64,000 bases of DNA, taken from Straminergon stramineum. Lineage: Eukaryota; Streptophyta; Bryopsida; Hypnales; Calliergonaceae. The notes under the pieces were generated by a model, which was not told the origin of the DNA, did not search any database, and worked only from the letters and a program-made list of their open reading frames with translations. The stretch covers positions 1 to 64,000 of the forward strand of contig OY987270.1 of NCBI GenBank assembly GCA_963920665.1. Direction: 5' to 3'. Position numbers and translations under genes: made by a program. Shown here one piece after another: positions 1-12,899 of this stretch. How positions within the stretch are numbered: position 1 is the first letter of the stretch; the number at the start of each line of letters is the position of its first letter.

Positions 1-1
1 A

Positions 2-2877
2 ACGAAGACCCCAAAAGTATTAAAAAATACTACAACGCGTACAACAAAGGTCTCCGAGGTTTTAGGTGATGCAGTACAATTAAGGCCTGCAGAAGTGGCA
101 CAACCTTGCACAGAAGTGAGCAATGTCTCCTCGGGAGGTGTCGGCGGAGAGGTTTTTGTAACTCCTCCAACATGCTTCATATCCACACCGAATGTGATAA
201 CATTGGGTGAACAAAGCATGGCTCCAAGCAAGGAAACTACAACGAATGAAACAACCTTAGGCGGTGTAGACTTGGCTGCAAACAAGGAAACAATGGTAGA
301 AGAACGTGGGTCACCTTTTTCGCCAAATGGAGAGGTCAATGAGGAACAACTTGCAAGGACCAATGCTAGAATTCAGGATTACATAGATAGTAAAGCTCTT
401 GAGAGCTTGGTGCAATATGCAACTCCGATTTCTCAGCTACCAACGACGCCAAGGCGAAGCCAAACATTGAGCCCAATTCGAATGTTGAGTCCGCATCAAA
501 ACGTAAGCCCAAGTCGAAGGTTGAGCCCAAGACAAATATTAAGCGCAAGAACTGGAGGGCATCCACATTTGGCAACTTTAAGCTCGGCTCAATTGGAGAT
601 TCTTTGTTCCATACCCACCGCCAATCAATTGGAAAAGCTGTTAGAATGTTGTAGTCATTGGCGAGTACTAGCAGAACAACATCTTCATTCTAATCCCAAA
701 AATGAGGCAGGCAGTTCTAGTCAGCCCGTAAGAAAAAGGGGATGGGGTACTATTTCGCAAACCGCATACAAATTGAGAACTTTAGCTCAAATGGTAGCTG
801 AAATTACTCCTTGGGTTAGGGACGTGGCAGAGGAATTTTCCAAAATGGCACCTGAATTGTTGACTGGTGCCTTGGCTTTTTGCAATTTCACTGAGAAAGT
901 GGCACCAATTCTTGAAGGTGGCGTGATGAACTTAAAAAGTTTGATGGCCTTAGAGGAAGACATTCATCGGCTAAAGATGAAGTGTGAGGACTTGGAAATG
1001 AAGCTGCAACTGTCGCAGAAAAACATGGAGCAGGAACGTTGTAACAAGGTGGTTCAAAGAAAGCGCATCGAAGAATTGGAGCTCGAAGTACAAGAGTTGA
1101 ATAGGGGTAGGCCTACCATGGACTCCGTGATCATTCCATTTGTACAAGAAAGTCAAGAGAGCGATCAACTCTCTCTTCCTTTTGAGAAGGCAAAAGCAGT
1201 GGAGACGTCCATCATCTTGAATTTGGATGAGGTTGTGAATGACAAGAAATGTGAAGAAGCAGTACGGACCATCATTCCTAATATTTCCCATACATTGTAG
1301 GATGCTTCGACACAAATGAAAGGCAATGAGGTGGAGGAGCTACAGTTGAAATTAGATGAAGCAATTCAAGAGAAAATCCTTGTTGAGGTAGAGTTGGACC
1401 GATTTCAAAGAATCATGGGCATGGAGGAATGCATGTCGAAGAGCGGATTAGAGTCTCAATGGTTGGCATGGGTACAGAAACTCCAAAACAAACCCTCTAT
1501 AGTATCTCAAGCAATGAAAGGGCTTATGAAATTGGCAATGAAGTCGGATGAAGAATGCAATGCCGTGAAGACCTCATTGCTTCGGTTCAAGAAAGTGTTT
1601 GATGAACATCCAAGGGGTTCTATGGAAATTACATGTTGGGGGGACATGGATGATATGTTTGAGCGGTTGAACCACGCAAAGAAGGACAATGTTGCACACA
1701 TCGATTGGGCCTTGGAAGTAGAGGAAGGGTGGGTCCCTTACAACACGCTTTCAGCGCACATCAAGGAGAAAGAGAAGACAGTAGTGCATGCTTGCGATCC
1801 AGCCCCAGGAATCTTGAAGAGTCATTGTAGCCTTTGCCAAGGTCCTTTTGGCCCTGAAGGAGCCCTAACCATGGGCCAATGTCGCCACACTTTTCACGTG
1901 ACATGCATCGTGAAAGCATCACTCATTCGTTCGGTTTGTGTCGAGTGTTGTTCTCCTCTGAGCCCTCGGTTCTATGAAATGCTTGGTATCTTGGAAGATA
2001 TGCCCCCCGGCCACAAATACAACCGATGTACCCTTCCTCTTGATCAAGGGCCATACCAGTTCCAGAATTTCTCGCGTTGGAGGCGACCTCTCACGTGGGA
2101 TTCAATTGAATGCCGACATGGATTGTATGAGGAGTCTGGAGAGCCAGTGGATCCTTTCATGTGGATGACCATTAATAGAGAGGTGGAGTTGCGGGCCCGG
2201 GGTATTGAAGATGGTGAGGCTCGTGAATTGTTTTGTCGCAACATGGGGGGCTATTGGAGTGTGCAACACAAGAAGTTTTTTCGGTTTCCCGACAAAGAAG
2301 TGCGAAAAGGGCCCAAAAAAACTTAGATAGAGGTGGAGCATGCTCAAGAGTTCAATGAGCAATACAGGGCTTATAATCACACTTTGATTGGTAGGGCCCT
2401 TTTCTTTAAAAATTGGAAGAAGCTGCTAAAGCTCGTGCTCTTGTTGAAATAGATGGGGAAACAACTACAGGGCATTCATTTGTGGAGGTAGCTGGGGCAT
2501 TTGACAAGAGGATAGGTGACATTATAGCTGAATGGAGGGGGTTTTTATTGGCCGATTTTCGACCAATAGGGTTACCCATCGAAGCTAATGACGAACAGGT
2601 CAATGTATTCGTAGATCGAGTGGATGTTGCGTTGAGGGCCTTGAAGGTTGAAGAAGTAGATTTGTCTCCAAAGCACAGCTCAAAACGGAAGAGAGAAGAT
2701 GACGATGACGATGACCACTCTCCGGAAACCAAACAACAGTTTATAGCGGTGGACATGGAGGTTAGAGCCAGAGGAGGTGTTGTCTACAGTCCTGGGTCAA
2801 ATACTCAACGAATGAGTGCAAGACTTTTGGCTAAGGAGGGGCCATCTCACGATGTAGGAGAGGGTAGTGGTTCTTAA
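2..2877 (+). pseudogene. Decayed coiled-coil / RING-H2 protein gene, 5' end outside the window
   Basis: One reading frame is open from base 2, so the gene enters from the left edge. It is broken by TAG at 1298-1300, continues in the same frame to TAG at 2324-2326, and the last part (to TAA at 2875-2877) is in another frame, entered near 2395-2413. In order the product shows Ser-Pro repeats (about 440-545), a helical charged region typical of coiled coil (about 930-1400), a RING-H2 finger at 1826-1947 and a tail with a basic KRKRE motif followed by six Asp. The finger spacing is C-x2-C-x14-C-x-H-x2-H-x2-C-x10-C-x2-C, which is canonical for RING-H2 E3 ubiquitin ligases. No named family is recognised. 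It lies directly upstream of a hAT transposase on the same strand, so it may be transposon cargo; that is inference. Two nonsense codons and one frameshift make it a pseudogene unless the stops lie in introns. Confidence 0.6.
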
Positions 2878-3299
2878 GTATAAGAGAGGCTTTCCTTATT
2901 TTATTATGTTTAAATTTTTAATAGTATAGAAGTATACCAGTGAGTGTGGCTTGAATGTTATAAGGGTTGAGTACTACTAGTAATTCATTGTACTCATGAT
3001 GAATTTTGATTTGTTTTGAAGTTCTTTATATATCCAAATATAAAATATCAATATATATATCTTTGAATTCATCATTTGTTTTGCTTTCTTTTAAGTTCAT
3101 GCTATGGTGATTTATGAAGAACAACTTTTTGTGAAGTATGTTTTTTTCATGCTCATCTAGAAATTTTAAATTATAAGACCCTTTGACAAAACCATAATAT
3201 TCTGAAATCTCCTCATTGGCTCATTCCATCCATAAATCCCTATTTTGTCCCACATCTCTTGAAGCATTGAACATTTGAACAATTGAACACGACCTACCC
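2878..3299. other. AT-rich spacer downstream of the RING pseudogene
   Basis: No coding signal is seen. The stretch holds AT-rich 3' flanking DNA including a run of TATAT near 3,050. Confidence 0.4.
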
Positions 3300-3510
3300 C
3301 ACCCATCCGCCTTAAACCACTTGTCCACCCGACCTCCCGTCCGCCCGTCCACCCGTCCGCAATATCCGTCCGCGCATCCGCGTGTCTTCGCGTCACTCCA
3401 TCCGCTTGTCTGCGTTGTCCGTCCGCCCGACCCCCGTGGGCCCAACCGCCTGTCCGCTAGATCGTTTGTCCACCCGACTAAACGAACCGCCCGTCCGCTG
3501 CGCAATCAGG
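3300..3510 (+). repeat. GTCCGC-type short repeat array, possible hAT subterminal region
   Basis: About 200 bp are strongly C-rich inside AT-rich surroundings and contain many spaced copies of the hexamer GTCCGC (at least six) and close variants GTCCAC and ATCCGC. The same hexamer and its complement GCGGAC recur downstream of the transposase at 7,600-7,740. hAT transposases are known to bind clustered subterminal motifs near element ends, so this may be the left binding region of the hAT element. No terminal inverted repeat was found. Confidence 0.45.
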
Positions 3511-3819
3511 CGACGGCGGATAGTATGTTCTGTGGATTCAAAAATGGTCTGCAATGGTTAGGCCTGTTTGGGAGACTATAACTGTAGGAAAGAAGTCATT
3601 TGAGAGCACTGTTGAAAACTGAACACTAAGATTTCCAAGGGCTAGAAGATGCAATTTTTGTGTCCCTTGCTTAGTAATGTATAGTTCAGTGGACGGGAGG
3701 GCCTTGATTTTCAAGGCTTTGTGCACTCATTTTTTTATTATATTTGGACATTGTTCATTTGGTCTTCACATTTTGAATTTAATTCCAATATACAGAATTA
3801 AAATTTGTGCCTTGCCACT

Positions 3820-6800
3820 ATGAGCAAGGATTGGTTTGGTTGGTATGGTACCGCATCAACTAGTAAGGTAAAGTGCAAGGCTTGCAACTCGGTGTTTGCG
3901 AAGAAGATAAGCCGTATGTTGAGCCATTTAGGATATGAAGGCCCATCAGGTGTTCGTGATACAGGAGTGAGTCTTTGTTCGCAATTGACGCCAAATGTTC
4001 GAATCCTATTTCTTCGATCTGATGGGGCATTCCCACAGAGACCGATCATTGACAATGTAGATGTTGGTAGCATGCATATGGTCGGGAGGGATTTTTCAAA
4101 TGAGAGGGATATGGCGCGTTCTACTCAAGAGGACTCATGCGCAGCACCGGAAGAATTTGTTGGTGTAGGATCCGAAGTAAACCGAACTACAAAAACATCC
4201 AGTGATCGTGACACTCCAAGGGCATCAGGTAGTAGACCTCAAAGACAGAGTAGTCTAGTCGATGGCTTTGATTCCGCAGCAAAACGCAATTTGAATGCAG
4301 TGTAGACCAATTTCTTCTATGCGGCAAACATACCATTTGCCATAGCTCGAAATCCGGCATTTAAAGAAGTAGTGAAAAAAACAGTCGAGTACCGTGGGCC
4401 CTACGCTCCACCATCATATCATGATTTACGCCATAAATTGCTTGACCAAGCGAAGACCGACATCAAAACAAAGCTTCATAGTCGGACCGAAGATAGCATT
4501 CAGAAGTTTGGAGCAACATTGTCTATTGATGAATGGAGCTCGGTTACCAATCGACCATTGATAAATGCCATGCTTGTATCTTCTGCGGGTAAACAATTTT
4601 TGGGATTGGTGGATACAAGTGGAATCAAAAAGAATGCTCCTTTATTGGCCTCTGTCTTGGAAAAGTTTATAGAACAAGTAGGCCCCACAAATGTTGTGCA
4701 AGTGACTGTAGACAACGCTCTTCTAAATCCAGCAGCATGGAATATGGTGTCGAGTAAATATCTGCACATTTTTTTTCAAGGTTGTGTGGTGCACGCCTTG
4801 AATTTGTTGCTTCAAGATTGGGGGAAGCAAGAATGGTTGAAGGAGCTAGTGGAAAAGGCCCAAACCGTTGTGAAGTTCTTCCGATTGCGGCATATGCCGC
4901 TAGCTATATTTCAAAAGCACGAAACGAAGAATAGCTTATTGATGTCGGTGAAAACAAGATTTGCCTCCAATTTCTTCATGATTTCTCGTTTGTTGAAGGT
5001 CAAGATTGGATTGCAACAAAGTGTGGTGGATCCACAATGGGTAGAATATGTACTCAAGTTACGGTACACGAAGAACGCAAAATCTCGTACGGAGTCTCGG
5101 GAGGTGAAGAAGACAATTTTAGATGAGCATTTTTGGGCATGTGCCACTAATTTCCGAGAATTGATGACTCCTGTGGTGTTTGGTCTACGGGATTTGGATG
5201 CAAAAACACCATGCATGGGCAAGGTATTGCACATCATGAGGAATTTAGAGAAGCATGTCTTCTCTTTACGACAAGAGCCCTTTGGTTTGTCCTTGGACTT
5301 AGCCATTCCTATTGAAAAGGCGTTTGGTAAGCGACGTGAAATGGTAGAGACCGATCTACATTATGCAGGAGCTCTTTTGAACCCTTACCTTCTTCACGAT
5401 AAAGAACTAGCTGACGATCAAGATGCAACAGATGCATGCAAGCGCATTATCAGGAAAATATGTCAACCAGGAACTTATCCTGACGTAGTGAAGGAATTTG
5501 TAGCATTTCAACATCGAGATCCTCCGTTCCACGACATGTTGGATCCAGTTGAGCAGAAATTGTCGGCACATGCTTGGTGGGAATGTGGGATTTTGAAGGT
5601 GCATGTGGCAAGCTCATTGCTCCAATTGCAAAGAGGATTTTGGCCCAACCGGTGTCATCATCTTCATGTGAACGAAATTGGAGTAGCTACTCTTTTGTTC
5701 ACAACAAATCCCGAAACAAGTTGAGGCCACAGAGAACAGCTGATTTGGTGTATATATACACCAATTCCAAAGTCATAGCCGCATCGAAGGAGAAGGATGA
5801 AAAGAAGTGGTTCCATGACAATATGGAGTCCAAAGATTTAGAAGGGCCTATCTCGGAAGACGAGGATGATGAATCTGTATCTGATGATAGAGATGTTCTG
5901 AATTATGATATCGACAATTCTGACGAAGAAATGTTTGAGACCCCTAATCAAAACAATGAAGACTTCGGAGTCGCGGATGGAGACATGTATGAGTTTCGAT
6001 CAAATGAGGATGATTGCGAGCTTGATGATGATGTACCTTCGATAGCTAGATTTGTGGATGGAACTGGATTCATGAGTAGCAAAAATCTTCTACCAAACGT
6101 GGAGGATACGTATGTAGAGATAAGGGCGACCAATAGGACAATGGTTGCGAATGATAGGAGTCTTGAAAAGGATGAAGTGATTCCCATTTCCGATGCTCCA
6201 TCCCCGATAATGGCGATAGAAAAAAATGACCAACATGAAGACAAAGGAGGATGTGAGGTGAACGTTGAAATGAACGTGTCCAATGGAATTGTTGCATCAA
6301 TAGTGGTATCGGCAAGCAAGAAATGTGTTGAAGCAAATATTGGAAATGCCAAACCACACGAAGTACAAGACAATGTTGAAGCACGTTCGATGGAGTCAGG
6401 CAGCCCAATTTTTGTCAACAATGGTGTTGGCAAAATGCACCTCATGGAAGATTCTCCCAAACCACCACGTAGCACTCCTCCACGTGCACTATTTAAAAGC
6501 GATGCCATGACATTGGATGGTTCAAGGAAATCACGGCTTGGAAAAAGACATTTGTCTCCTACGAAAGAGATGAGTTCCGGAGGCAATCCAAGTCGAACCA
6601 TTTTATCATGTACCGATGATGATGATAAGGATGAGACATTGGCTTCAATGTTTATTCAACATCGGGGCCATCCACCACGCCATTCCTTGAAATCATTAGG
6701 CCACACATTGCAATCTTTGAATGCAATGCAGTTAATTATTCAAGGAGCGCCAAAAGCAGAGATATCACAAGGTGAAGACTCCATTAAAGCTCGTAAAAAA

Positions 6801-7088
6801 AGAATGATGCAACCTTTTGCTACCTCTCCAAGGAAGAGACCGAATATGGGTCGAACCCCACTTGATACCTATCAAGTGGGATCAAAGAAGAAAATGAAAA
6901 CAATCCCTAGCCTTAAGGAAGGCATTGGTAAGGCTATATTAAGAGCCAAAATGGAGAAGAAGACTGGTAGATCAATGAGATCATTGACATCTACCCAAGG
7001 ACAAAAAGGAGTGAAAATTGTACAATCTTCATCAAACGACATGGAAGAGACATCTAGCAATGAAGACGACCGATGGGGAACTAGATGA
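3820..7088 (+). pseudogene. hAT-superfamily transposase, broken, with long C-terminal extension
   Basis: The natural start is ATG at 3820, opening MSKDWFGW and a BED-type zinc finger (CKAC, then His and Cys, about 3868-3990). A TAG at 4303-4305 interrupts the frame, which then resumes through a DUF659-like hAT core: Asp in SIDEWSS (4528), Asp in TVDNA (4711) and the C-x2-H motif in GCVVHALN. Near 5,580 the frame shifts by one, and the hATC dimerisation domain follows with the third acidic residue in SCERNWS (Glu codon 5670-5672). All three catalytic acidic positions survive. The frame then runs to TGA at 7086-7088, adding about 440 residues of acidic and basic low-complexity sequence, far longer than most hAT C-termini. 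Transposases of this family cut and paste DNA with 8-bp target duplications. One nonsense codon and one frameshift argue that it is inactive. Confidence 0.85.
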
Positions 7089-7599
7089 GAGAGTAGCGGG
7101 GCTGAGGTGAAAGGAGATAGTGATTACAAGCCTTAGAGATTCAAGGAATGTAAGCTTAGGTGTTTAGGTGCTTATGATACATTGAGCATGTAATGGCAAT
7201 TGATTGTTTGAAGCTTCCATTGCAGTTGGAGTTTGCTTATTGATGTTGAAAATATGATTATTTTTTTTGGAATTGCAAAACCAAGAAGAAGTCCCCCCCA
7301 AATTGATTGTGTTCCTCTTTCTTTGTATGAAGCATGATACATTGCAAGATACATATATAATGCAACAATTTTGACTTCATGATTGTCATAGAATCATAGA
7401 TTTGGTAATTTTCAAGGTGAAGAGAATTTTGAATTTTTTCTTTAATCCTTTCCCTTGATAATTCATAATTGCAATTATAGTGTACAATTTATATGGTTGA
7501 TTACACTACAAAGGATAGTTCATAACTCCATATGTTATTGTAAAAAACATTCAAGGAATCAAAGTTTACTTGAAGGAGTTGAAGCTTTGTATTAAATAA
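7089..7599. other. AT-rich 3' flank of the hAT transposase
   Basis: No gene is seen. This is AT-rich DNA between the transposase stop and the GC-rich patch at 7,600 and probably includes its 3' untranslated region. Confidence 0.4.
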
Positions 7600-7770
7600 C
7601 TAGCCACTAGCCGTCCGCTCGTTCGCATTTACCCAGGGTAAATTTGCGGACTGTTTTTTACCCCCCGGAGACGCAGCATCCGCAGGGTCCGGACGTCTGG
7701 ACGTCCGATTTTTGGACGTGATTTTGCCCGGGACGCTCACTTTCGTCAACCCTGGGTACCGACAACCTCA
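7600..7770. repeat. GC-rich patch with GTCCGC/GGACG motifs and a 10-bp inverted repeat
   Basis: An abrupt GC-rich island contains GTCCGC (7,612), its complement GCGGAC (about 7,646) and several GGACG motifs. TACCCAGGGT at 7630-7639 is repeated inverted as ACCCTGGGTA at 7749-7758. It mirrors the motif array at 3,300-3,510 on the other side of the hAT gene and is probably the right end region of that element. Confidence 0.4.
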
Positions 7771-10700
7771 AAGGGGGGCCTTTTATACTTGTCCTAGGCC
7801 CTCCCCGTTAAGTTGTCAGTGGAAAATCATTTACTTTCGACCTTTAGATATTTTCTAAACTATCCTAACGTATTTTTTAAATAATCTTTTTTTAATGGAA
7901 GAATTCTCTAGAATTCTCTCCATTTAACTAAAAAAATTTGGCTAAATCAAATCCAAGATCTTTTCCCAAAGATATTTTGAAAATAACCCTACCTAATCTA
8001 GATATTTTGTTAATTAATCCAGCAGTATTTCTAAATTGTCTTTTTTTAGACCAAAGGTGCCTTGTTACATAAAAAAAAAGATCTTGTCCAAATCCAATCT
8101 TTGATTTTCCAAAAGATATTTGCAAAATTAACTTTAAATTACCACTAATTACTCTAAAAAGTCAAACCTATTGCTAGACCCTTTCTATCTTTTAGGAAAC
8201 AACCCCAAACTAAAAAACGATTGCGCCATAGTGTTTACAGGACCCAAATTAGCCTAAGGGATCCCCTCTTTCCGTCTTCCAAGTCATTTATAAGCATAAA
8301 ATCAACTTACATCTTATAGTAATTCCAAAGAAAAGTCAAAACTCTAACTTTTGGAATTTGTTTCTTTTGAGAAAATTGTTTGGCAAGGGTTATTTGGAAG
8401 GTTCGTGGGAATAAGAGAAGACCCATCATTTGCAACATTTGAACACCGTCAGCTCCTGGTATGTCGATCAACTCACTGCCAAGTTGTAAATTCTTTAAAA
8501 ATTCAATGTTGTTGCCAATTTTGGTACTTGAGAATGTCAAAATGTTAGAATGTCTTCAAATTTTGTAGAGAGCTTTATTATTATACAAAACTCTATTCTG
8601 GTTTTAATGGCATTTCACCATAACATGGATAATTTCTAGGAATTTACAACCATATTTAAAGGCGGTTGACTTCCCATGGAGTCATTGCGATTATTTTAAA
8701 AAAATACGAAACTTTTTGGATAGCTTCTAAGAAATTTCCAAAACCAAAGTGTAATATTACATTTCACTTTGAACTATCTATAAGAAAACTAAAATTAGCA
8801 ATTCCCTTTTAATTTTTGCCCAAAGGGAAAATCAATCTTGTATCGGGGAATCTTAAGACAACCGGCTCTAATGTCAACTCCTTGCATGCCTTTCAAGTAA
8901 AAGCACATTTTTTCATGTTCCAATCGCTCTCCCTTCACCTTATTTGCGATTTGGTTCATTCTTCTATAAGTTACCTACAAATAAAAATTTACCAATCTAA
9001 ATTCTTCATGAATTGGATGATGACCTTTACTAAACTCTTTAAACCTAAAATAGACTTAGCCAGTTTGTCATATACATTTGCAAGACTAGTTTATCATGGA
9101 CAAAACACTAGGATTGGCTAACATTATGACCCTTAATTTTTTAGAAAATACTTAAATGACCTCTCAAACTCTCAACTAGGCACTAGAAGTAGGAAATTGG
9201 AGTATTTTAGATACTTCATACTTCTAGAATAATCTTTTACTGTATTGGTAGGGACTTCTACCAAATACGACTCAAACACTCTTTTTATGTCTTTTTGCAC
9301 ATAAATATGCTAGAAACCTAACAAAAACAAAAACAAAAACAAAAACAACCTTAAGTTCCAAGTGCCAACTTGAGGGTTCACAATGCTCTAAAAAATTTAA
9401 TAAGAGTTTGACACATGTATTTCTATGTAAGCTTTAGTTTGCAAATACTTTCAATGAAAACATACAAGAATTGAAATTATAGGTTGTTTTGAAGAAAATT
9501 ATCTAAACCTTGAGAATTGTTGGAGTTGCTAGAGTTGTATTAAATTTCACTATACAAGATTCTTCATGCCTTATTATTAGTTTTTGAGAGTATAAAGAAA
9601 TATGAGAGCTTCCTAAAAATAGCAAAACTACCAAAAATTTCCATATTGTTGAAAAGTTATGGAAGTTTGGAGTTTTGAAGTTGAACAAAGGTTTTGACAA
9701 TTGTTTTGTGAGGAGTTGTTGATGTTTTCATAGCATTGATGGAACTTAGCAAAATGTGAGAGACAAAGTCATTGATTTTAAGGCAATAAGATTAATTGAC
9801 TTTACATCATTTACTATTGCAAATTTTAAAAAATACAAAGATAATTACTATGTTAATATTTCAAAATTACCGAGATAGTTATTGTGGTAATGTTAGAAGT
9901 TATCTAAAGAAGTTTACTATGCTAATTTTAAAAGATGATCAAGACAATAACTACAGTAGTTTTAGAAGTTTTGGATGACAGGTATAAATATTCATCCAAT
10001 TAAAGTAGAAAAAGGTACCTCAAAATCTAGGTATAAACCAAAATCTTGGAGAGAAAAGTCAATTTGGACATGGTGGAAAAGTCAATGGTTTATAGAAAAA
10101 CTTGGATAAAGTTTAATTAGATGAATTAAAGCCGAAACTTCATCTATTTATAACTTTTGCATGAAAGGTCCAATTACAAAGTTACTTACCATTCTAAAAA
10201 GGTAATCTAGTAATCTAAAGCATATAGCAACTAAGATTTTGAAAGCAGGAACTTTAAACTAGAAGTATGAAGTTAAGCTATTAACTCCTAAAGGACTGAG
10301 GCACATTTGGGGCACAAATTGTGAAAAACTACCACTTTTTAGGGCAATGAGAAAAAATAATTTTTTTTTCAAAATTCAACCATAAAAATTTCTACTAGAC
10401 TAATATGGGAATGTGTGGAAACAAATTTTAGAAACTTTGACCATACAAATTGAAACATTATAACGTTGAAGTTACTTAGAAGAAAAAGTTTTTTTGACCT
10501 TGTCCAACAAGACAAACACACTTTAACTCCTCCTAAAGTGAGATTTTTACACTATACATGGTTATTTTTCTTTGACATTTGCATCTTGTATCATGTAAGT
10601 AACATAATTGCCAAATTTCAAAAGTAAAGGAGTTATGCAAAAGCTCTTTGATATAAAAAAAAGGTTTAGGACAACATAACTTTTGATTAGTGCACCCGAT

Positions 10701-10830
10701 TGGAAAAAAAATTAACTTTCCACTTAGGGGCTACATGTTTACACATTGTGTCAAAACTTCGTGAACATTCAAACAAAATTGACTTCATAGAACCCTACCC
10801 AAATTTTCAATTGTCCGTTCAATGAACAAT
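7771..10830. other. AT-rich intergenic DNA, no gene seen
   Basis: Only short meaningless frames occur. From about 10,280 to 10,830 the sequence belongs to a dispersed repeat also present at 25.3-26.8 kb (shared landmarks include TTAACTCCTAAAGG versus TTAACCCCTAAAAG at the left edge, and a similar block around ACTTCATAG near 10,790 and 26,700). Confidence 0.45.
9320..9348. repeat. (CAAAAA)n microsatellite
   Basis: Five tandem copies of a six-base unit consisting of one C and five A. Confidence 0.85.
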
Positions 10831-12225
10831 CACTATAAGAAATCCTCGTTTCCGTGGACATGCTCCAGAACAAGGTCATATGTTTTTCTTGACATCAATC
10901 ATCTCACCTTCAATGTCTAACAAAATCCGTCAAGATTGACACAACGATAACATGCAAAAATCTAAGAAAACACACCATGTTTTTTGTACAACGTTTGCTT
11001 AGACATGGTCAAAGAAGGTGCCCAAAGTGTGCCATGTGGAAGCCACGTCATTGCCACACAAGTGGGTAGTGCCATGTCAACAACTTGTTCATCTAGGCCT
11101 TTGCTGACATGGAACATGATGTGGTAGATGAAAATTCATGACATGGTGATTGCATTGTGCCCTAAGACTTGTTTGTGTGGATGTTTACCATAACACACAC
11201 ATGTTTATTTGGATGTCAATTATGACATGAGGTTAATTTTTTCGAACATCATGTAGCATCCACTATGTGTTATGATACGTCAGTGGAGACGTGAAAATGA
11301 CACAAATGATGTCCTCTAAGACATGCTTGATGTACATGTCTCAATTTTTTGAGACACCAACTTTGACATCTTGATGTTTTGTGACATCAACTTAGACATG
11401 TACTATACATAGTACACCATACATAATAAACCATATACATTATACAATACATTATATATAATACACCACACATTATATGCTATATATAGTATATACAATA
11501 CATCATATTTTGTATACTATACATAATATACCATATTTGGCAACTATATGTTATTGTGAGTATATGGACATGAGAACATTAGCTATTTATACAAGTGGGC
11601 TGGTAAGGAGGGGAGACAAACCATATGGGATATATCAAATGATATGACATGTACAAAATTATTTAAGTTGACGTCACAAAAAACATTTGAACATCTCAGT
11701 TGACGTCCTAGTTCATGTCGTAGAAAACATCTTGAAGTCTCAATTGATGTCTCAATTTGACATCTAAAAAAACAATGTTAAAAATCTCAAACAACGTCAA
11801 AGTCTGTTGATGTTGCACGCCACATCATCCTTGTAAAGTGCCACATAAAGGGGGGGGGGGGTCTTTTTAAAAAATGTGACATGTGGCTGCCTTTCTCTTG
11901 TTTTTTTAAAATTTGGTCAACATTTTACCTCAACCCCCAATAACTTCTAGAGACTTACCCATAGTGAAATTGAAACCGCTTGCCAATGTGGCAGGTCTGT
12001 ATTTTCTTGGATGTTGTACAAAACACGCCTATGATTTTTCCAATGTCTTAGAGAACATTCCTATTGCATAGGACATGACCTTGTTTTGCCTCTAATATTG
12101 ACATGTTTTTTGGAGCATCCAAAAGAATTTTGCCTTCCATGGCTGCAATCTCATCGTCATACTCTTGTTTTGAAAAACATGCTTGTTTGATGATAACGTC
12201 AAAAAAAGGCGGGTTTCTTATAGTG
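10831..12225. mobile_element. Non-autonomous CACTA (EnSpm-type) element, 1,395 bp
   Basis: The element starts with CACTATAAGAAATCC and ends with the inverted complement GGTTTCTTATAGTG, preceded by GGC; about 18 of the 21 terminal bases match. The 3 bp before it (AAT, 10828-10830) and after it (AAT, 12226-12228) are identical, the hallmark target duplication of CACTA transposons. No transposase frame lies inside; instead there are many short direct and inverted GACAT/ATGTC motifs, an AT-rich ATACA stretch (11,400-11,540) and a 12-base G run at 11850-11861. The flanks joined together resemble the uninterrupted copy of the host repeat at about 26,720-26,750. Confidence 0.85.
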
Positions 12226-12899
12226 AATTGTCCTTTAGAGGTTAAGTAGGAGTTCAAATCAAACCCTTAAAAACTTTATTAAAACGCAAACTTGAATTCA
12301 AATTCCTAAAGATAAACCTTAAAGGCTTGCAAGACCTTTTCACACTCAAAACATAGACTCAAAAAAAATAAAAAATAGAGAGCAAGATGAAGTTTGGTAT
12401 TCAAGAGAGCTTAGTTTTTGATGAAAAGTACTAAGATCCATCCATATAGAGTCAAAAAGGAACCTCATAATCTAGATGTGACTTAGAATCCAATCCCAAA
12501 AGTAAAAGTTAATTTGAAATTATAAATTAGTAGAAAGTGTTGTATGAAGTTTCATTGAATGAATTGTAAGTGAACTTCATCTACCCCCAATAACTTTTGC
12601 TAGTCTTCATTAGCCTAGTTGAAATTTGGAACACATAAATCTTATTGTTAGAAAATGCTTGTTCATTGCTTGGAAGGCCAATTGAATGTTTGGATGTCTA
12701 CACATTTAGACACCCAAACTTTAGGATTTGAAACTCAATGACTGAGAATCCAATTGTATGTTTTTTATCTCAAGGGTGGAGGTAAAACATTCACTGATAT
12801 TGAAATAATATACAATATTGTTCACATAAAATCAAGCTTTAAAATGTGCTCAGAAAACTCCCACCAAAAGTGGATGAAAAATTATTTTTTTCCCATTTC
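12226..12899. other. AT-rich intergenic DNA
   Basis: No gene is seen. The part at 12,440-12,620 is loosely similar to 9,975-10,200 on the other side of the CACTA element. Confidence 0.35.

Noticed and set aside
4911..5306. 131-codon - strand frame within the hAT gene
   Set aside because: It is a shadow of the transposase core on the opposite strand.
8816..9121. 101-codon + strand frame
   Set aside because: It starts at a non-ATG codon, has no recognisable motif, is AT-biased and lacks context; treated as chance.
12048..12257. 69-codon - strand frame at the right end of the 1.4-kb CACTA element
   Set aside because: It crosses the element end and target duplication and has no transposase motif.
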